From Cranoglanis bouderius (taxonomy: Eukaryota > Chordata > Actinopteri > Siluriformes > Cranoglanididae): a stretch of DNA of 64,000 bases. Location: contig CM042558.1 in NCBI GenBank assembly GCA_023630585.1, positions 3,162,300 through 3,226,299 of the forward strand. Reading direction: 5' to 3'. The position numbers were made by a program, and so were the translations under genes. Below, piece by piece: positions 12,856 to 25,818 of the stretch (the stretch's first letter is position 1; each line of letters starts with the position of its first letter). Under the pieces are notes generated by a model. That model did no database searches. It was not told the DNA's origin and worked only from the letters and a program-made list of their open reading frames with translations.

Positions 12856-15800
12856 TATATATATATATATATATATAATGTCAGCAAAAATGTACTGCAC
12901 AGAAATATTTTTGTTTCCTAAGGTACATTAACACACAATGTAAATCAAGAGTGGTCCTTAAGCTCTAATTATGCACTATAAATGAGTCTTAAAAGTACAA
13001 GACATTCATTTTCCCAGATAGAACACAAAGGTAAAGATGTATCCTTGAAAGTACCACCCAGTTATAAGCATTACTGCTCTGACTGTGCGCACATAGACAC
13101 CATTCAGAGGTAAATATAAAAGGAGAGAAGAGTATGACACAAAATAGAATGTATATATAAAACACAAATAATATAAGTAAAATCAGATTAATAACAAAAA
13201 ATTAATAAGTTTGAAAACTTAGGGTGCCAGCCAACTTGCCCTATGGGAAGCAGCTGCATGCTGGGAGGAATCTGGCTGCTAAAAAAAAGTGCTGATGCTG
13301 AACATGAGAAGATTTATGACATCAAAAATATTTCATTGCCAATTTTCCAACGTTGCAATATAACTAAAAATACCAACTTATTATACAGTATATCAAGCTA
13401 TTTTCGGGACATTCACCAGTACACAATCTGATGTCCTGCTTTAACTGTGTCAAGTCCACTTCTCTTGATTTAAGTGATTCAGTCTTTATTTAATATTTAT
13501 TTTTGATAATAATAAATTTAATCTAGATAGCAAGCTAGGCTTGTGTTATGGTTATAATTACAGTGTGCATGTTGCATGAGCTGACTTTTTAAAAATATTA
13601 GCACATAAAATGCTCTCTGAAAATAAAATAAAAAAGCTTGGTGTGAAAGCAGCCTTACAATTTAAATATGTTGCCTGAAGTCACAGGCTCATATTAGGGT
13701 TATGGTTCAGGCTTACCAAACGGAAGGATCTGAGTACAGACAGACCCTGCACATTGGCCAGGCCTAACTCCACCAGGCTAAGAGTGACGATGATGCTGTC
13801 AAATATGTTCCAGCCCACCTGGAAGTAGTAGTAGGGGTCCAAGGCAATGAGCTTGAACACCATTTCAGCCGTGAAAATACCAGTGAACACCTGTGTAGAA
13901 GAGAAGAATTGTTTTTTTTTGTTTGTTTGTTTTTTTACCAATTTAAGAACATTTGCATTGAGTGCCATCAAGTTCCATCAATTCATTATCAAGCTAGGTT
14001 TACTCTTCATTAGAACATCTCTTTGTTCTAATAATAACAGCTACAATAAAAGCTGCTTGGAGATCTACGGTTCTATTCGTGTGGAGTACCTACCAAGTTG
14101 CCAACACTGAGCACATGTTCAAAGTCTGGACTCATGGGATAGTGCTCCATAGCCATGAAAAGTGTATTGAGCACGATACAAATTGTGATGCCCAGGTCCA
14201 CGAAGGGATCCATCACCACAAAATTGACCCATTTCTTGAAGAACATCCAGGGTGCACAGCAGTCCCATTTTAAAAAGATGTCAGCAAACTTATACCAGCC
14301 TGGAGGACAAGGCCTCTGGGCCTCCTCCAACTCTGAGGGAAGACAATTTGTAATTATTAAACCACAGCACATTAAACATAAAACACAAGTGACTTTCATT
14401 CTGTCCACCATTTATTAAGTCACTATACCAATAAAATCTACTCATGCTCATGCCATTAAATAATTCAGAAATTGTATATTAGTTGTTAATTTCTGATTCT
14501 TTCCCAGTACTGTAGTTATTACACCCAATGACTGCCCCATGCCAAGTCTAATCTCAGTCATTTGAAATAACCTGAAGCTTAGCACTACTCAGGGTAGGGC
14601 AACAGGGCTTTCTACACACAACTTGCTTTACCACGCCTCCTGTGTGCTAAACTACAGACAATACACACTCACAGCCAGTGCTAAATATTAATAATAGCAG
14701 ACTAATCTCTGCTATTACACTTCAAATTAAAGCGCAGGAACACGTTTCTGTCTGCCTAAGCCTGATGTATTTCAAATCAAACCACTGGGACTTCTAATGC
14801 AATCACACACACTAAAGCTTAAACTCACACAGTATACAGTGCCCTCCACGAATATTGGCATCCTTGGTAAATATGAGCAAAGAAGGCTGTGAAAAGGTTG
14901 GAGAATACATGGCAAGGGATCTGAGACCATTCCTCCATACAGAATCTCTCCAGATCCTTCAAATTTCGAGGTCCACACTGGTGGACTCTCCTCTTCAGTT
15001 CACCCCACAGGATTTCTATGGGTTTCAAGTCAGGGGACTGGGATGGCCATGGCAAGACCTTGATTTTGTGGTCAGTAAACCATTTTTGTGTTGATTTTGA
15101 TGTATGTTTTGGATCATTGTCCTGCTGGAAGATCCAACCATGGCCCATTTTAAGCTTTCTGGCAGAGGCAGTCAGGTTTTCATTTAATATCTGTTGATAT
15201 TTGATGGAGTCCATGATGCCATGTGTCCTAACAAAATGTCCAGGTCCTCTGGCAGAAAAACAGCCCCAAAACATTAAAGAGCCACCACCATATTTAACCG
15301 TGGGCATGAGGTATTTTTCAATATGGCTACCTCTCTGTGTGCACCAAAACCACCTCTGGTGTTTATTGCCAAAAAGCTCTATTTTGGTTTCATCTGACCA
15401 TAGAACCCGATCCCATTTGAAGTTCCAGTAGTGTCTGGCAAACTGAAGACGCTTGAGTTTGTTTTTGGATGAGAGTAGAGGCTTTTTTCTTGAAACTCTT
15501 CCAAACAACTTGTGGTGATGTAGGTGACTTCGGATTATAGTTTTGGAGACTTTCTGACCCCAAGAAGCAACTAACTTCTGCAATTCTCAAGCTGTGATCC
15601 TTGGAGATTTTTTGGCCACTCGAATCATCCTCTTCACAGTGCGTTGATACAATTTAGACACACGTCCAATTCCAGGTTGATTCATAACATTTCCAGTTGA
15701 CTGGAACTTTTTAATTATTGCCTTGATGGTGGAAATGGGCATTTTCAATGCTTGTGCTATTTTCTTATAGACACTTCCCATTTTGTGAAACTCAACAAAC

Positions 15801-18800
15801 TTTTGCCGCATATCACAGCTGTATTCCTTGGTCTTACCCCTTGTTATATCAATGGGAATATACTTTAAATATATTTTTCTCATATTAATTCATAATTGGT
15901 GCACACCTATACTTTACAAAGATATTTTTTGGATAAACCTGTGTTGTGCCTGCAATTGTTTGATATCCATGAGAGCTGTTAGCATCTCCCTCTTGCTGCA
16001 CCGCTAGTGGAGCAGCGCACTTCCGCATTTCACGGAGCGCATTCCAGCGCGATTCATAAAAATCTCCGGACTGTTTCATGTACTCTGGTTTTGTTTACTT
16101 TGCCATGTGCTCTTTTGTTTTTGCTTTACGTCAGGTCTCTGCCTCCGCTTCCTTATTGGTCCTTTTGGTTTTGATTCATGTCCGGTATCCGCCCATGTTC
16201 TGTCATTGGTTCTCCCGTTATTGTCTGATTATAATTTCCAGGTGTTGTGTGTTTTGATCTTGTTTGCTTTGAATTACCTTTGTTACTTAAACCCCTATTT
16301 GTGTCCGCTTCGTCGCGGAGTATTGTTTAAGAATAACTGAAAGTAATGATGATATTGATAAGTAGCGACGAAGATAAAGAATCGTAGATCTTCCTATGTT
16401 TTTGTTTACCAGGCGTTCCCTGGTTTTTGGATTCATGCCTCGTGACTTCTCGGAATTTTCCTCCATGTCTTTGTTTTTCCTCGCTTTTTCTCAACCTTGG
16501 ATTATTGTCTCATGACTTCCTGGATTTTTGCCCTGTAAGTGTTTGGATTATTAACTAGCCTGTTTGGAATTACTGCCCTCTCATTTTTTGGGGGAATATT
16601 GTCTTGTTTATTTTTGGATTTTTGTTAGACTCTGTTAGAGTCCCAATATTTTGAATGTTCTTTTTATTTTTAATGTTCCTAATAAACTAATAACTTTCCC
16701 CTGCGAGTGCATCCTGCTTCCCTCCTTCCAGTGTTGTAACAGAATACTCTGCCCAAAAAATGGATGCAGCGGGGAAAGTGAAGGCACGCCATGCCACACC
16801 ATGCCACATTTAAAATGCCTGCATACAGTTCAATTTTTTTTCCTCAATGGACCTTCGTTTATCCCCCTGACGACTACGACGGCTTTGCCACTTGGCCGCA
16901 ATGTTTTTTTTGCAGGCCCAAATATATTTTCTGAGTTTGGAGGACCCCAAGCCCAACGAAGAACAGTGGTTGGGGTTCCTCCTCCCTCGTTTGGTCGGCT
17001 CCGCTCGCCAATGGGCGGAGCTTCACCTCGCCAGTGGATCCATGAAGCTCAAGACAGTTTCGGGCTTTGTGGATCTACTGGTCCAGGTGTTCGGGAGCCC
17101 AGACTTCCATCCCGACCTCAGGACCTTTTTGGAGAAGGACCGTCTGGGCGACCGACCCTGCCAGTCATTCCTGGACTTTTATGAGAGGGACCGGGCTAAC
17201 ATGGCGGCCTGCACCTCTCATCCCCGGACCCAGGAGTGCCAGCTGGAGGTTAATGTGGCAGCCTCCAGCCTCGAGCTCCAGCAGGAGGCCCAGCAGGAGG
17301 TCTCCCCAGTGGAGCGCCACCTGGAGGTTAACATGGCAACCTCCAGCCCCAAGCTCCAGCAGGAGGCCCAGCAGGAGGTCTCCTCAACAGAGCTGCTCCT
17401 GGAGGAAACGTGGCAACCTCCAGCCCCGAGCTCCAGCCAGAGACCCAGCAGGAGGTCCCTTCAGCTGAGCTGCTCTTGGAGGTTCACGAGGAAACCTCCA
17501 CTCTTGTCCTGTTCATGCATGAGGTCCACGAGGAGACCTCCATTCCTGTCCTGTCCCTGTCGGAGACCCAAGTGGGGTGCTCCGCTCCAGTCCTGTTCAC
17601 ACCGGAGATCCACGAGGAGACCGCCACCCAAGCCACGTTCCTGCCAGAGGTTCAAGAGAAAACCTCATCTCCTGTCCTGCTCATATTGGAGGCCCACGAG
17701 GAGACCTCTGCCCAGGCCACGATCCGACCAGAAGTTCACGAGGAAACCTCCTCGCCTGTCCTGCTCATGTCAGAGGTCCACGGGATGACCTCTTCCCAAG
17801 CGAAGTCCATGTCTGAGGTCCACGAGATGACCTCCTTTCCAAGTTCTAGCCCATGTTTTAGCACAAAATTAAGTCCAAGTCCATGTTCCTGCCCTAGTCC
17901 TAGTCCATGTCCAGGTTCCTGCCCTATTCCTAGTCCATGTCCAAGTCCATGTCCAGGATCCTGCCCTAGTCCTAGTCCATGTCCATGTCCAGGTTCCTGC
18001 CCTAGTCCTAGTCCATGTCCAAGTCCATGTCCAGGTTCCTGCCATATTCCTAGTCCATGTCCAACTCCATGTCCAGGTTTCTGCCCTATTCCAAGGCCAA
18101 TTTCAAATCCAGTTCCCAGTCCAGTTTCCGGTGCTGTTCCAAGGCATGTTCCCAGTCCTGATCCCAGTCCATGCCTCAGCCTATGCCCAAAGCCAGTTCC
18201 CAGTCCTGTTCCCAGTCCGGTTCTCAGTCCCGTTTCCAATCCTGCTCCTGGTCTTGCTCCCGGTCCTGTTCCCCGTCTTGTTCCCGGGCCTGTTTCCAAT
18301 CCTGCTCCCCGTCCTTCTCCCGGTCCCGTTCCCAGTCCTGTTCCAGCTCCCGGTTCCAACCCTGTTTCCAACCCTGGTCCTAGTCCAGTTTCCAACCCAG
18401 TTTCCAACCCCGTCCTTGATTTAGTTGCCAGCTGTGTTTTTGATTTAATTTCTATCCCTATTTTTGCTTTAATTCTCAGTTCGGTTGCTGATTTAATTGC
18501 CAGCTCTATTCCCAGCTCCGTTCCCAGCTCCGTTCCCAATTTTTTTGACGGTGCTGTCCCTAGCCTATTTTCCAGTTCTGCACACGATCCTGTCTCCTCC
18601 TCTGTCTCCTGTTACCTTCCTAGCTCAGTTTGCAGTCCAGTTACAGATTTTGTCTCCAGCCCTGTCTCCACTTTAATTTCCGGCTCTGTTTCTAGCCCTG
18701 TCTCTACTTTAATTTCCAGCTCTGTTTCCAGCACTGTCTCCACTTTAATTTACAGCTCTGTTTCCACTCTAATTTCCAGCTCTGGTTCCCCTTCGATGTC

Positions 18801-20948
18801 TAGCTCTGCTTCTGGTTTGATTTCCAGCTCTGCTCCCATTTTCGCTTTGAGTCAGGTTTTCAAGTCTGTTCCGGGTCAAAGTTTTGATTTTGTTGACTAT
18901 TCAAGTTCAGTTTCCAGTCCAGTCCTCTGTCCAGTTCCCTATCCAGTTCTCTGTCCTATCCTCTGTCCAGTTTGATGTCCTGTCCTCAGTCCCATTCCCC
19001 AGTCTGTCTCTGAGTCTGTCTCTAACCCAGGTTCCAAATCTGAGTCCTGTCCTGGTTCCAGTCCGGGTTCCAGGCCAAGCGCCAGGTCACGCACAGCTCA
19101 GAGGTCCAGGCCAAGTGCCAGGTCACGCACAGCTCCGAGGTCCAGGCCAAGCGCCAGCTCAAGCACCGCTCCAAGTTCTCGACCAAGTTCTTGACCAAGT
19201 TCTCGACCAAGTTCTCAGGGACAACTCAACATGCTCTGCTCTGGCCTCGGGACACTGCACATCGCCAGCCTCGGGTCCTAGGGGGCAGATTTTCTAATCC
19301 TGCCCAGGGCCCCGGGTCCGCCAGAACAGTCAAAACTTTCGGCGCTTCAGGAGACACGCCTTTGGGGGGGGGGCTCTGTTAGCATCTCCCTCTTGCTGCA
19401 CCGCTAGTGGAGCAGCGCACTTCCGCATTCCACGGAGCGCATTCCAGCGCGATTCATAAAAATCTCCAGACTGTTTCATGTACTCTGGTTTTGTTTACTT
19501 TGCCATGTGCTCTTTTGTTTTTGTTTTACGTCAGGTCTCTGCCCCCGCTTCCTTATTGGTCCTTTTGGTTTTGATTCATGTCCGGTATCCGCCCATGTTC
19601 TGTCATTGGTTCTCCCGTTATTGTCTGATTATAATTTCCAGGTGTTGTGTGTTTTGATCTTGTTTGCTTTGAATTACCTTTGTTACTTAAACCCCTATTT
19701 GTGTCCGCTTCGTCGCGGAGTATTGTTTAAGAATAACTGAAAGTAATGATGATATTGATAAGTAGAGACGAAGATAAAGAATTGTAGATCTTCCTATGTT
19801 TTTGTTTACCAGGCGTTCCCTGGTTTTTGGATTCATGCCTCGTGACTTCTCGGAATATTCCTCCATGTCTTTGTTTTTCCTCGCTTTTTCTCGACCTTGG
19901 ATTATTGTCTCATGACTTCCTGGATTTTTGCCCTGTAAGTGTTTGGATTATTAACTAGCCTGTTTGGAATTACTGCCCTCTCGTTTATTTTGGGAATATT
20001 GTCTTGTTATTTTTGGATTTTTGTTAGACTGTCCCAATTCTTTTGAATGTTCTTTTTATTTTTAATGTTCCTAATAAACTGATAACTGTCCCCTGCGAGT
20101 GCATCCTGCTTCCCTCCTTCCAGTGCTGTAACAAGAGCAGAGTATTTTTGTGAGTTTTTTTAACAAAAGATCAAAAGGTTAAACAATAAAGACAATTTTT
20201 CACAGCCTTCTTTGCTCATATTTACCGAGGGTGCCAATGTTAGTGGAGGGTACTGTATGCTGTATATATGTAAGTCAGTGAGAAGGAAACCTTTTCTAGC
20301 ATAGGTTTAAATAGTTTGTTTACTACTTTTGTTCAGTGTTGAAAGGCCCAAATATTAAGAATCATAGAATTATAATTAATAGAACTTTAGTCTCCTTATC
20401 TTTGGTAATACCTTCCCTAGTTGTGCTGCGCACACTCATGGCACTGGCTGTTCTCTGAGAGAGCCCAGGATGTTCCAGGTGCATCCTGCTATGTTGGGAG
20501 CACATTGACTTATTGTCAGCCTTTTGGTCATGGTCTGGTGCTGTCTAGAGAGATAAAATGCATATATGGTTAAGACAGCAATAAAGCGACAATAGCTGTG
20601 TTTTTTTTTAAGTAGGTTGAAAGATGAGGATAAAGGTAAATTTATCTACTGCACTTTAGTTTCATTTATTTATTTTTTGCCAATATTTCTGTTCACCTAA
20701 AAGCAGAAGTGCTTCCAAATTACAAAATAAATACAAATAAAATGTTATTTAAAATGGTAAAATTAAATAACATTAATATTAATAATTAATATTAATATTA
20801 TATTTAATTAATATTAATTAATAATAAATTACATATAATTTATGAAAGAAATTGCATTGTGAAGGTGTAAAAAAACAAAACAAACAAAAAAAAACGTATA
20901 AACCTCAGTAGTATAATTTAATTCTTATATAATAAGGTCTGTATTCAG

Positions 20949-21003
<55 letters not shown>

Positions 21004-24000
21004 TAGCTCTGGTTCAATTAGTGCAGTTTTATAAGGAAATGAGCTGGTAAGTTTTATTGAGCATCTTGCAGAACCAGACACAGTTCTTCTGGACACTTTG
21101 ACTTTCACACTCACTTCTCATTTTTGCAGCAAAACCCAGCAGCCTTCATTGTGGGTTTTTTTTGTCTGAAAAGTGTCTCTTACATTATATGCTGCTTTCT
21201 TTAATGACATACAAACATTTTTCTGTAACATTTAATTTTGTGCTAGAAAACTAATGTTTGGGAATCTAAAATGTTTTTTTGTACTGACTTGATAATGTAG
21301 AAGTCATAAAAGACCCAAAGACTGGTACTGGAAGTAAAAAAAAAAAAAAAGCTAAGCCTTACCTCTACCACAGATGGGGCTCTATGGATGACCAGGCGGG
21401 GAATAATCCTGCCATTACAGTCCTTTATTACATCATCCCCATCATCTGCCATTTCTGACCCTCTGCTCTGAGTTGTCTGACTGGTCAATGATGCCTTGCT
21501 ACCGGCTTGCAACTGCAAAAAAATAAAAGCAACAGTGAAACAATGACAATTGTCTTTTTTTTGTTTGACAGTTAGTGATAGAGAGAGCTCTATGCAGTTT
21601 TCTGTCATCTATCACATTTAATGGCATTGTAGTCACCTGACCTGTTGCTCTTGGTTATTGAGCTGCTCCAGCAGTCTCTGAAATTCTTCCTCTTTTTCCC
21701 GGGCCTCAGCAATTGTGGCCTGGTTCTGTTCATCATACGCCATGGCAACTACAGCCAGGATTAGGTTGATGAGGTAGAACGATCCCAGGAATATGACCAC
21801 CACAAAAAAAAGCATATAGGTTTTCCCAGCTGCACGGAGAGTCTAAGTAAAACACAAGGTGGGGTTACATCAGTTTCACATAATAATAGTATAGCAGTTC
21901 AATAGGACAGGATTATAATTGCATAAATGGACTAGGAATTGCCATAGGACAATATGTTTACATTTCCCCCATCATTCCACTCTGACAGTTTAGATTATAT
22001 TAACTGTGCAATCCGGGTGTTCGCAAGATGTTAAATTCTTGTATTTGTTGAAAGGTGAGCATACACATGAGGAGGAATAATAGAAGCTATTTAGTTACCA
22101 TTAAATTAATACCTAATAGAATTAAATCCAGTCTTTTCTTAATTTATCGCCCAAACCAGATGTTTCCAGATGTTTCAAGACACCATCTATGCTAAAATTA
22201 CTGTAACCAAAATGTTATTGATAGCAAGTTTAGATATCTAATGATTTATCAATTCTGATAGAGAAACAAGAAAATGTGACATTTTAATTTCATTATTTTG
22301 TGCATCACATTTTTTTTTCTATTGCGCAGCCAACAATAGAAAGTGATTGAAAAAGTGATCGCGCTACCAGCTGAAAGAGGTTCTCCCAGTAGTCCTGAGT
22401 CATAAGCCTAAAGAGAGCAAGGAAAGCCCAGCCGAAAGTGTCATAGCTGGTGTAGCCGTAATTCGGGTTCCTTCCAGCCTTCATACATGTGTATCCTTCT
22501 GGGCACTTTCTGTCAAAACAGAGGCAACACTATCTTACTTTCATGTATATTTTGATTTCTGGTAAACACTAAAACCGGAATGAATATACAAATTTAGAGA
22601 GTTAGGTGTTGAAATATCCACAACTGGATGACAAACTTACCCAGCATCAGAACTGTTGCCACATAGTAAAGCATCTAAGCTACCGTCCAGAAAGTACTGG
22701 TTTTCTGCAATCAATCAATCAATCAATCAATCAATTCCTAAATCCATCCATCCATCCACCCAGTGATTAAGTAAATAAAACCCCATGACACACACAGTAC
22801 AGTAAGAGTGATTTCACACTTGGTGCTTTTTACTCAAGTGCCACTGTATGTTTACCCCTAATTGTATGGGAAGACACAAGGCAGATGTAATTTAGCCGCT
22901 TTTGTATTTTTTGATCACAGCTGACCACCTCCAAATGTTAAAAAAAGTGCAGAGCGATGTTAAGCACTTAAAAAAAAAAAACAAAAAGTCTCCCAACCAA
23001 TAAGGCCACAAGTTATGGACCGAGTGAGAAAAACAAACATGGAGGAGTGTCACATCAAACTCTACCTGGAGCTCGGCCTCCCACGTTCGTTGTCGGACGA
23101 AATATTATCCCAGAAATAATTGCGATAAACGATATTATTGTCATTTTAAGACCATTTTATGCCACTGATATAACATATAATAAATATATAATAGCATAGT
23201 TTTTGTATTCTGACAAAAATATCTTTTAAATATAGTCAGTATTTCATCGTCATATTGATTCATGTTAGCATTTTAGTTGATGAGAAAGTGCAGACATTAA
23301 ACCAAATATTCACACATTTTATATATTAACTTAATATATAAAAAAATACTTAAGCGCATTACTTAAGTTCAAGTTCACTTGTGCATTTGTGTCATTTTGT
23401 GCAGGAGCCAGTTGTATCATTGTGTTGTGTGTATGTCTGATTAATCTCATATGTGTATAGGATGTGTTTGGGTCAGTTAATTAACCGCTTCAGTTTACCG
23501 CTGTTCATTCACTGTTTAGATTCAGTTCACACAGCTTAAGTGGGTCAATCCCCAGCATTATTGACTATGACTATTTATATGACTATGATTATTTGAAACA
23601 CTAGAACTATTCTTTCTAGTTTTTCTCCTTCAAAAAACATTGTTATTGCATAGTTAATATCTTGCGTGTCATTTTTTCAACAGTCTGTTTGAATTAAAAT
23701 CGGTGCTAGTGCTTGCTACACATCTTAAATTCAAATGCACACAGTTTTTGCAATCGAGCGTGCATTTTTATCTTAAGTTCGACAAATATTCGAAATTCGA
23801 ATTTGAATTTGACAGCCTTAAAGCAGATGAGAGGACAGAAGCAGCGTGAATGGCTAAAATGTTGGTGTGTCAGGAATCCCCCTGACACAGAAAGAAAAAA
23901 ACGAATTAATACAAGCGTCAAAGCACCCTAAATAACACAAATCAGGACATCTTCAATAGCCAAACTATTCTCTTAAACCTAAAGTCACCTTCGTTTTCAA

Positions 24001-25728
24001 TGTAGGCTGTGAAGTCTAAAGTGTTGTTGATGAAGGTGGTGTTGTAGGTCAGGGTGGAGTTGTAGTCATCCATAGTGCTGTTTGAAATGGGCCAGCGTAT
24101 ACACTTGTGGCGCAGGTTCCCCATGAAAAGCTGCAGGCCAATGAGGGCAAACACAGCCAGGGCGAAGGTGGTCAGAATCATCACATCCACCATCTTCTTG
24201 ACAGACTGGATCAGAGCTCCGACAATGGTTTTCAAGCCTGAGAGAAAGAGAATGCCAATGAGGGAGAGAAAGAAACAGGGAAAAGCAGAGGAAAAAGTGG
24301 ACAGTAAAAGAAAGGAGTAACAAAAAAAGGCATATTTATGGATGCTATAAAAAGAAAAGAAAAAAACAACAGACAAACCAGGAATAACAGTGATTGTTTT
24401 AAGAGCTCTGAGCACACGGAACGTCCTGAGCGCTGACACATTGCCAAGGTCAACAAACTCGGTGATGTACCTAAAAGCAGCAGAAAGACAAAAACTTGCT
24501 TTATACAAAATTAGGGATTATAAAATACAAAAATTAAATATGCACTACATTCCAAAAGTGACATTTATATTCTGTATCAGCTGGGTAATCAGCGAAGACT
24601 GCAGTCTCTACACACATTTGTGCAACCCTGTGAAACACCATCTGATCAACTTTTCTTCTTAAAGAGAAATGAGGTGTTGTGATGGATGTTTGGAACTATT
24701 ATATGGACAATGTTTGTGCACTTTCTTCACCCTATTTCACTACCTGCCCTCGACCAATATATCAGCACAGTTGCATGAGCAACACCATGCAGCATAAAAT
24801 ACAAAACAATATAAAAAATAAATCAATAAAATAAAAGTACATAGTAATACAAAGTATGTAGTTTGGAAAGTGTGCAGTTTTGCAAGTCCTTGGATTTTTC
24901 TTACTGGTTATGTTGTTGCACTGAAATGGGGCTGTTGCTGATGTAAATGATATGTTTTAATGAGTGCTATATATAGATGTGTCCACCACCTCAGTCAAAT
25001 GGCAGCATTAGCTGACTGTCATTGAGAAGGTGCCTGAATAGCATAACTGCACAAGAAGCATAAGGAGATCACATAGCAACTCGCACAAAAGATTGGATCT
25101 GAAATTCCGGAGAGAACTCAAACTTTCCCAAGCATAAATGTGACATGATGTAAAATTTTGTCTGCAAGATTTGGTTGAAAATTGTACAGCGTGATCTCAG
25201 CTTAACTCCACATTTAATTAAATAAGAAACGCTGACACAAGCTCATACGGATTTGAACGAGGACGATATACTTACGCCATGCTGATCACCATGAAATCTA
25301 GCCAATTCCATGGATCACGAAGGAATGTAAAAGATCCGATACAGAAGCCTCGTGACACCACTTTAATTGTTGCCTCAAACGTATATATACCAGTAAAGAC
25401 GTACCTGAAAACAGTTGTAATATTGAAATGATTAGTAAATGTTTAGATTCATATGTAGATAATATATATCTAAGGAATTACGACGGAGGTACTTACTCCA
25501 CAATTTTACTCCAGGCAGGAGGGTTGCTCATCGTCATGAATACACAGTTGGAGAGAATAGTGATCATGATGAACAAACTAAATAACTTAACAAGGAGTCA
25601 AGGAAAAAAGAAATGCACACATCCAAGACTGAATAAACTTAATACAATATATAAATAATAAAAATAAATAATAAAATATTTAACAATATGTATAATATAT
25701 ATAAAATTTTGTCTTGTTAAAAAAAGAA

Positions 25729-25818
<90 letters not shown>

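Larger units (their letters stand above)
15977..20133 (+). mobile_element. Non-autonomous LTR retrotransposon inserted in the Tc1 element
   Basis: Flanked by the 5-bp target duplication AGAGC (15972-15976 and 20134-20138). The LTRs begin TGTTAGC and end TGTAACA. The internal part (16742-19376) holds a gag-like ORF, then Ser/Pro/Cys-rich tandem repeats, then a G-run polypurine tract (19364-19373) just before the 3' LTR. I find no protease, RT or integrase motif in it, so it must have used enzymes from another element. The plus-strand sense is set by LTR and PPT order. Confidence 0.93.
14837..20255 (-). mobile_element. Tc1-like transposon, complete ends, split by an LTR element (scn4a intron 11)
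   Basis: The inverted ends begin CAGTGCCCTCCACGAATATT at 14837 and, on the other strand, CAGTACCCTCCACTAACATT at 20255, each flanked by the TA target duplication. Removing the 4157-bp LTR element and one TSD copy leaves about 1.26 kb, the usual Tc1 size. The inverted repeats extend through TAAATATGAGCAAAGAAGGC. The transposase is on the minus strand. Confidence 0.92.

Noticed and set aside
17736..18539. 267-aa minus-strand ORF rich in Gly, Thr and Leu
   Set aside because: It is the reverse reading of the Ser/Pro/Cys tandem repeats of the LTR element; the repeats keep both strands open.
24075..24320. Plus-strand ORF over scn4a exon 6
   Set aside because: Shadow of the channel coding frame on the other strand.
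25566..25600. AT-AC reading of intron 2
   Set aside because: The only nearby AC would add TCCTTGTTAA to the exon, bringing a stop in frame.
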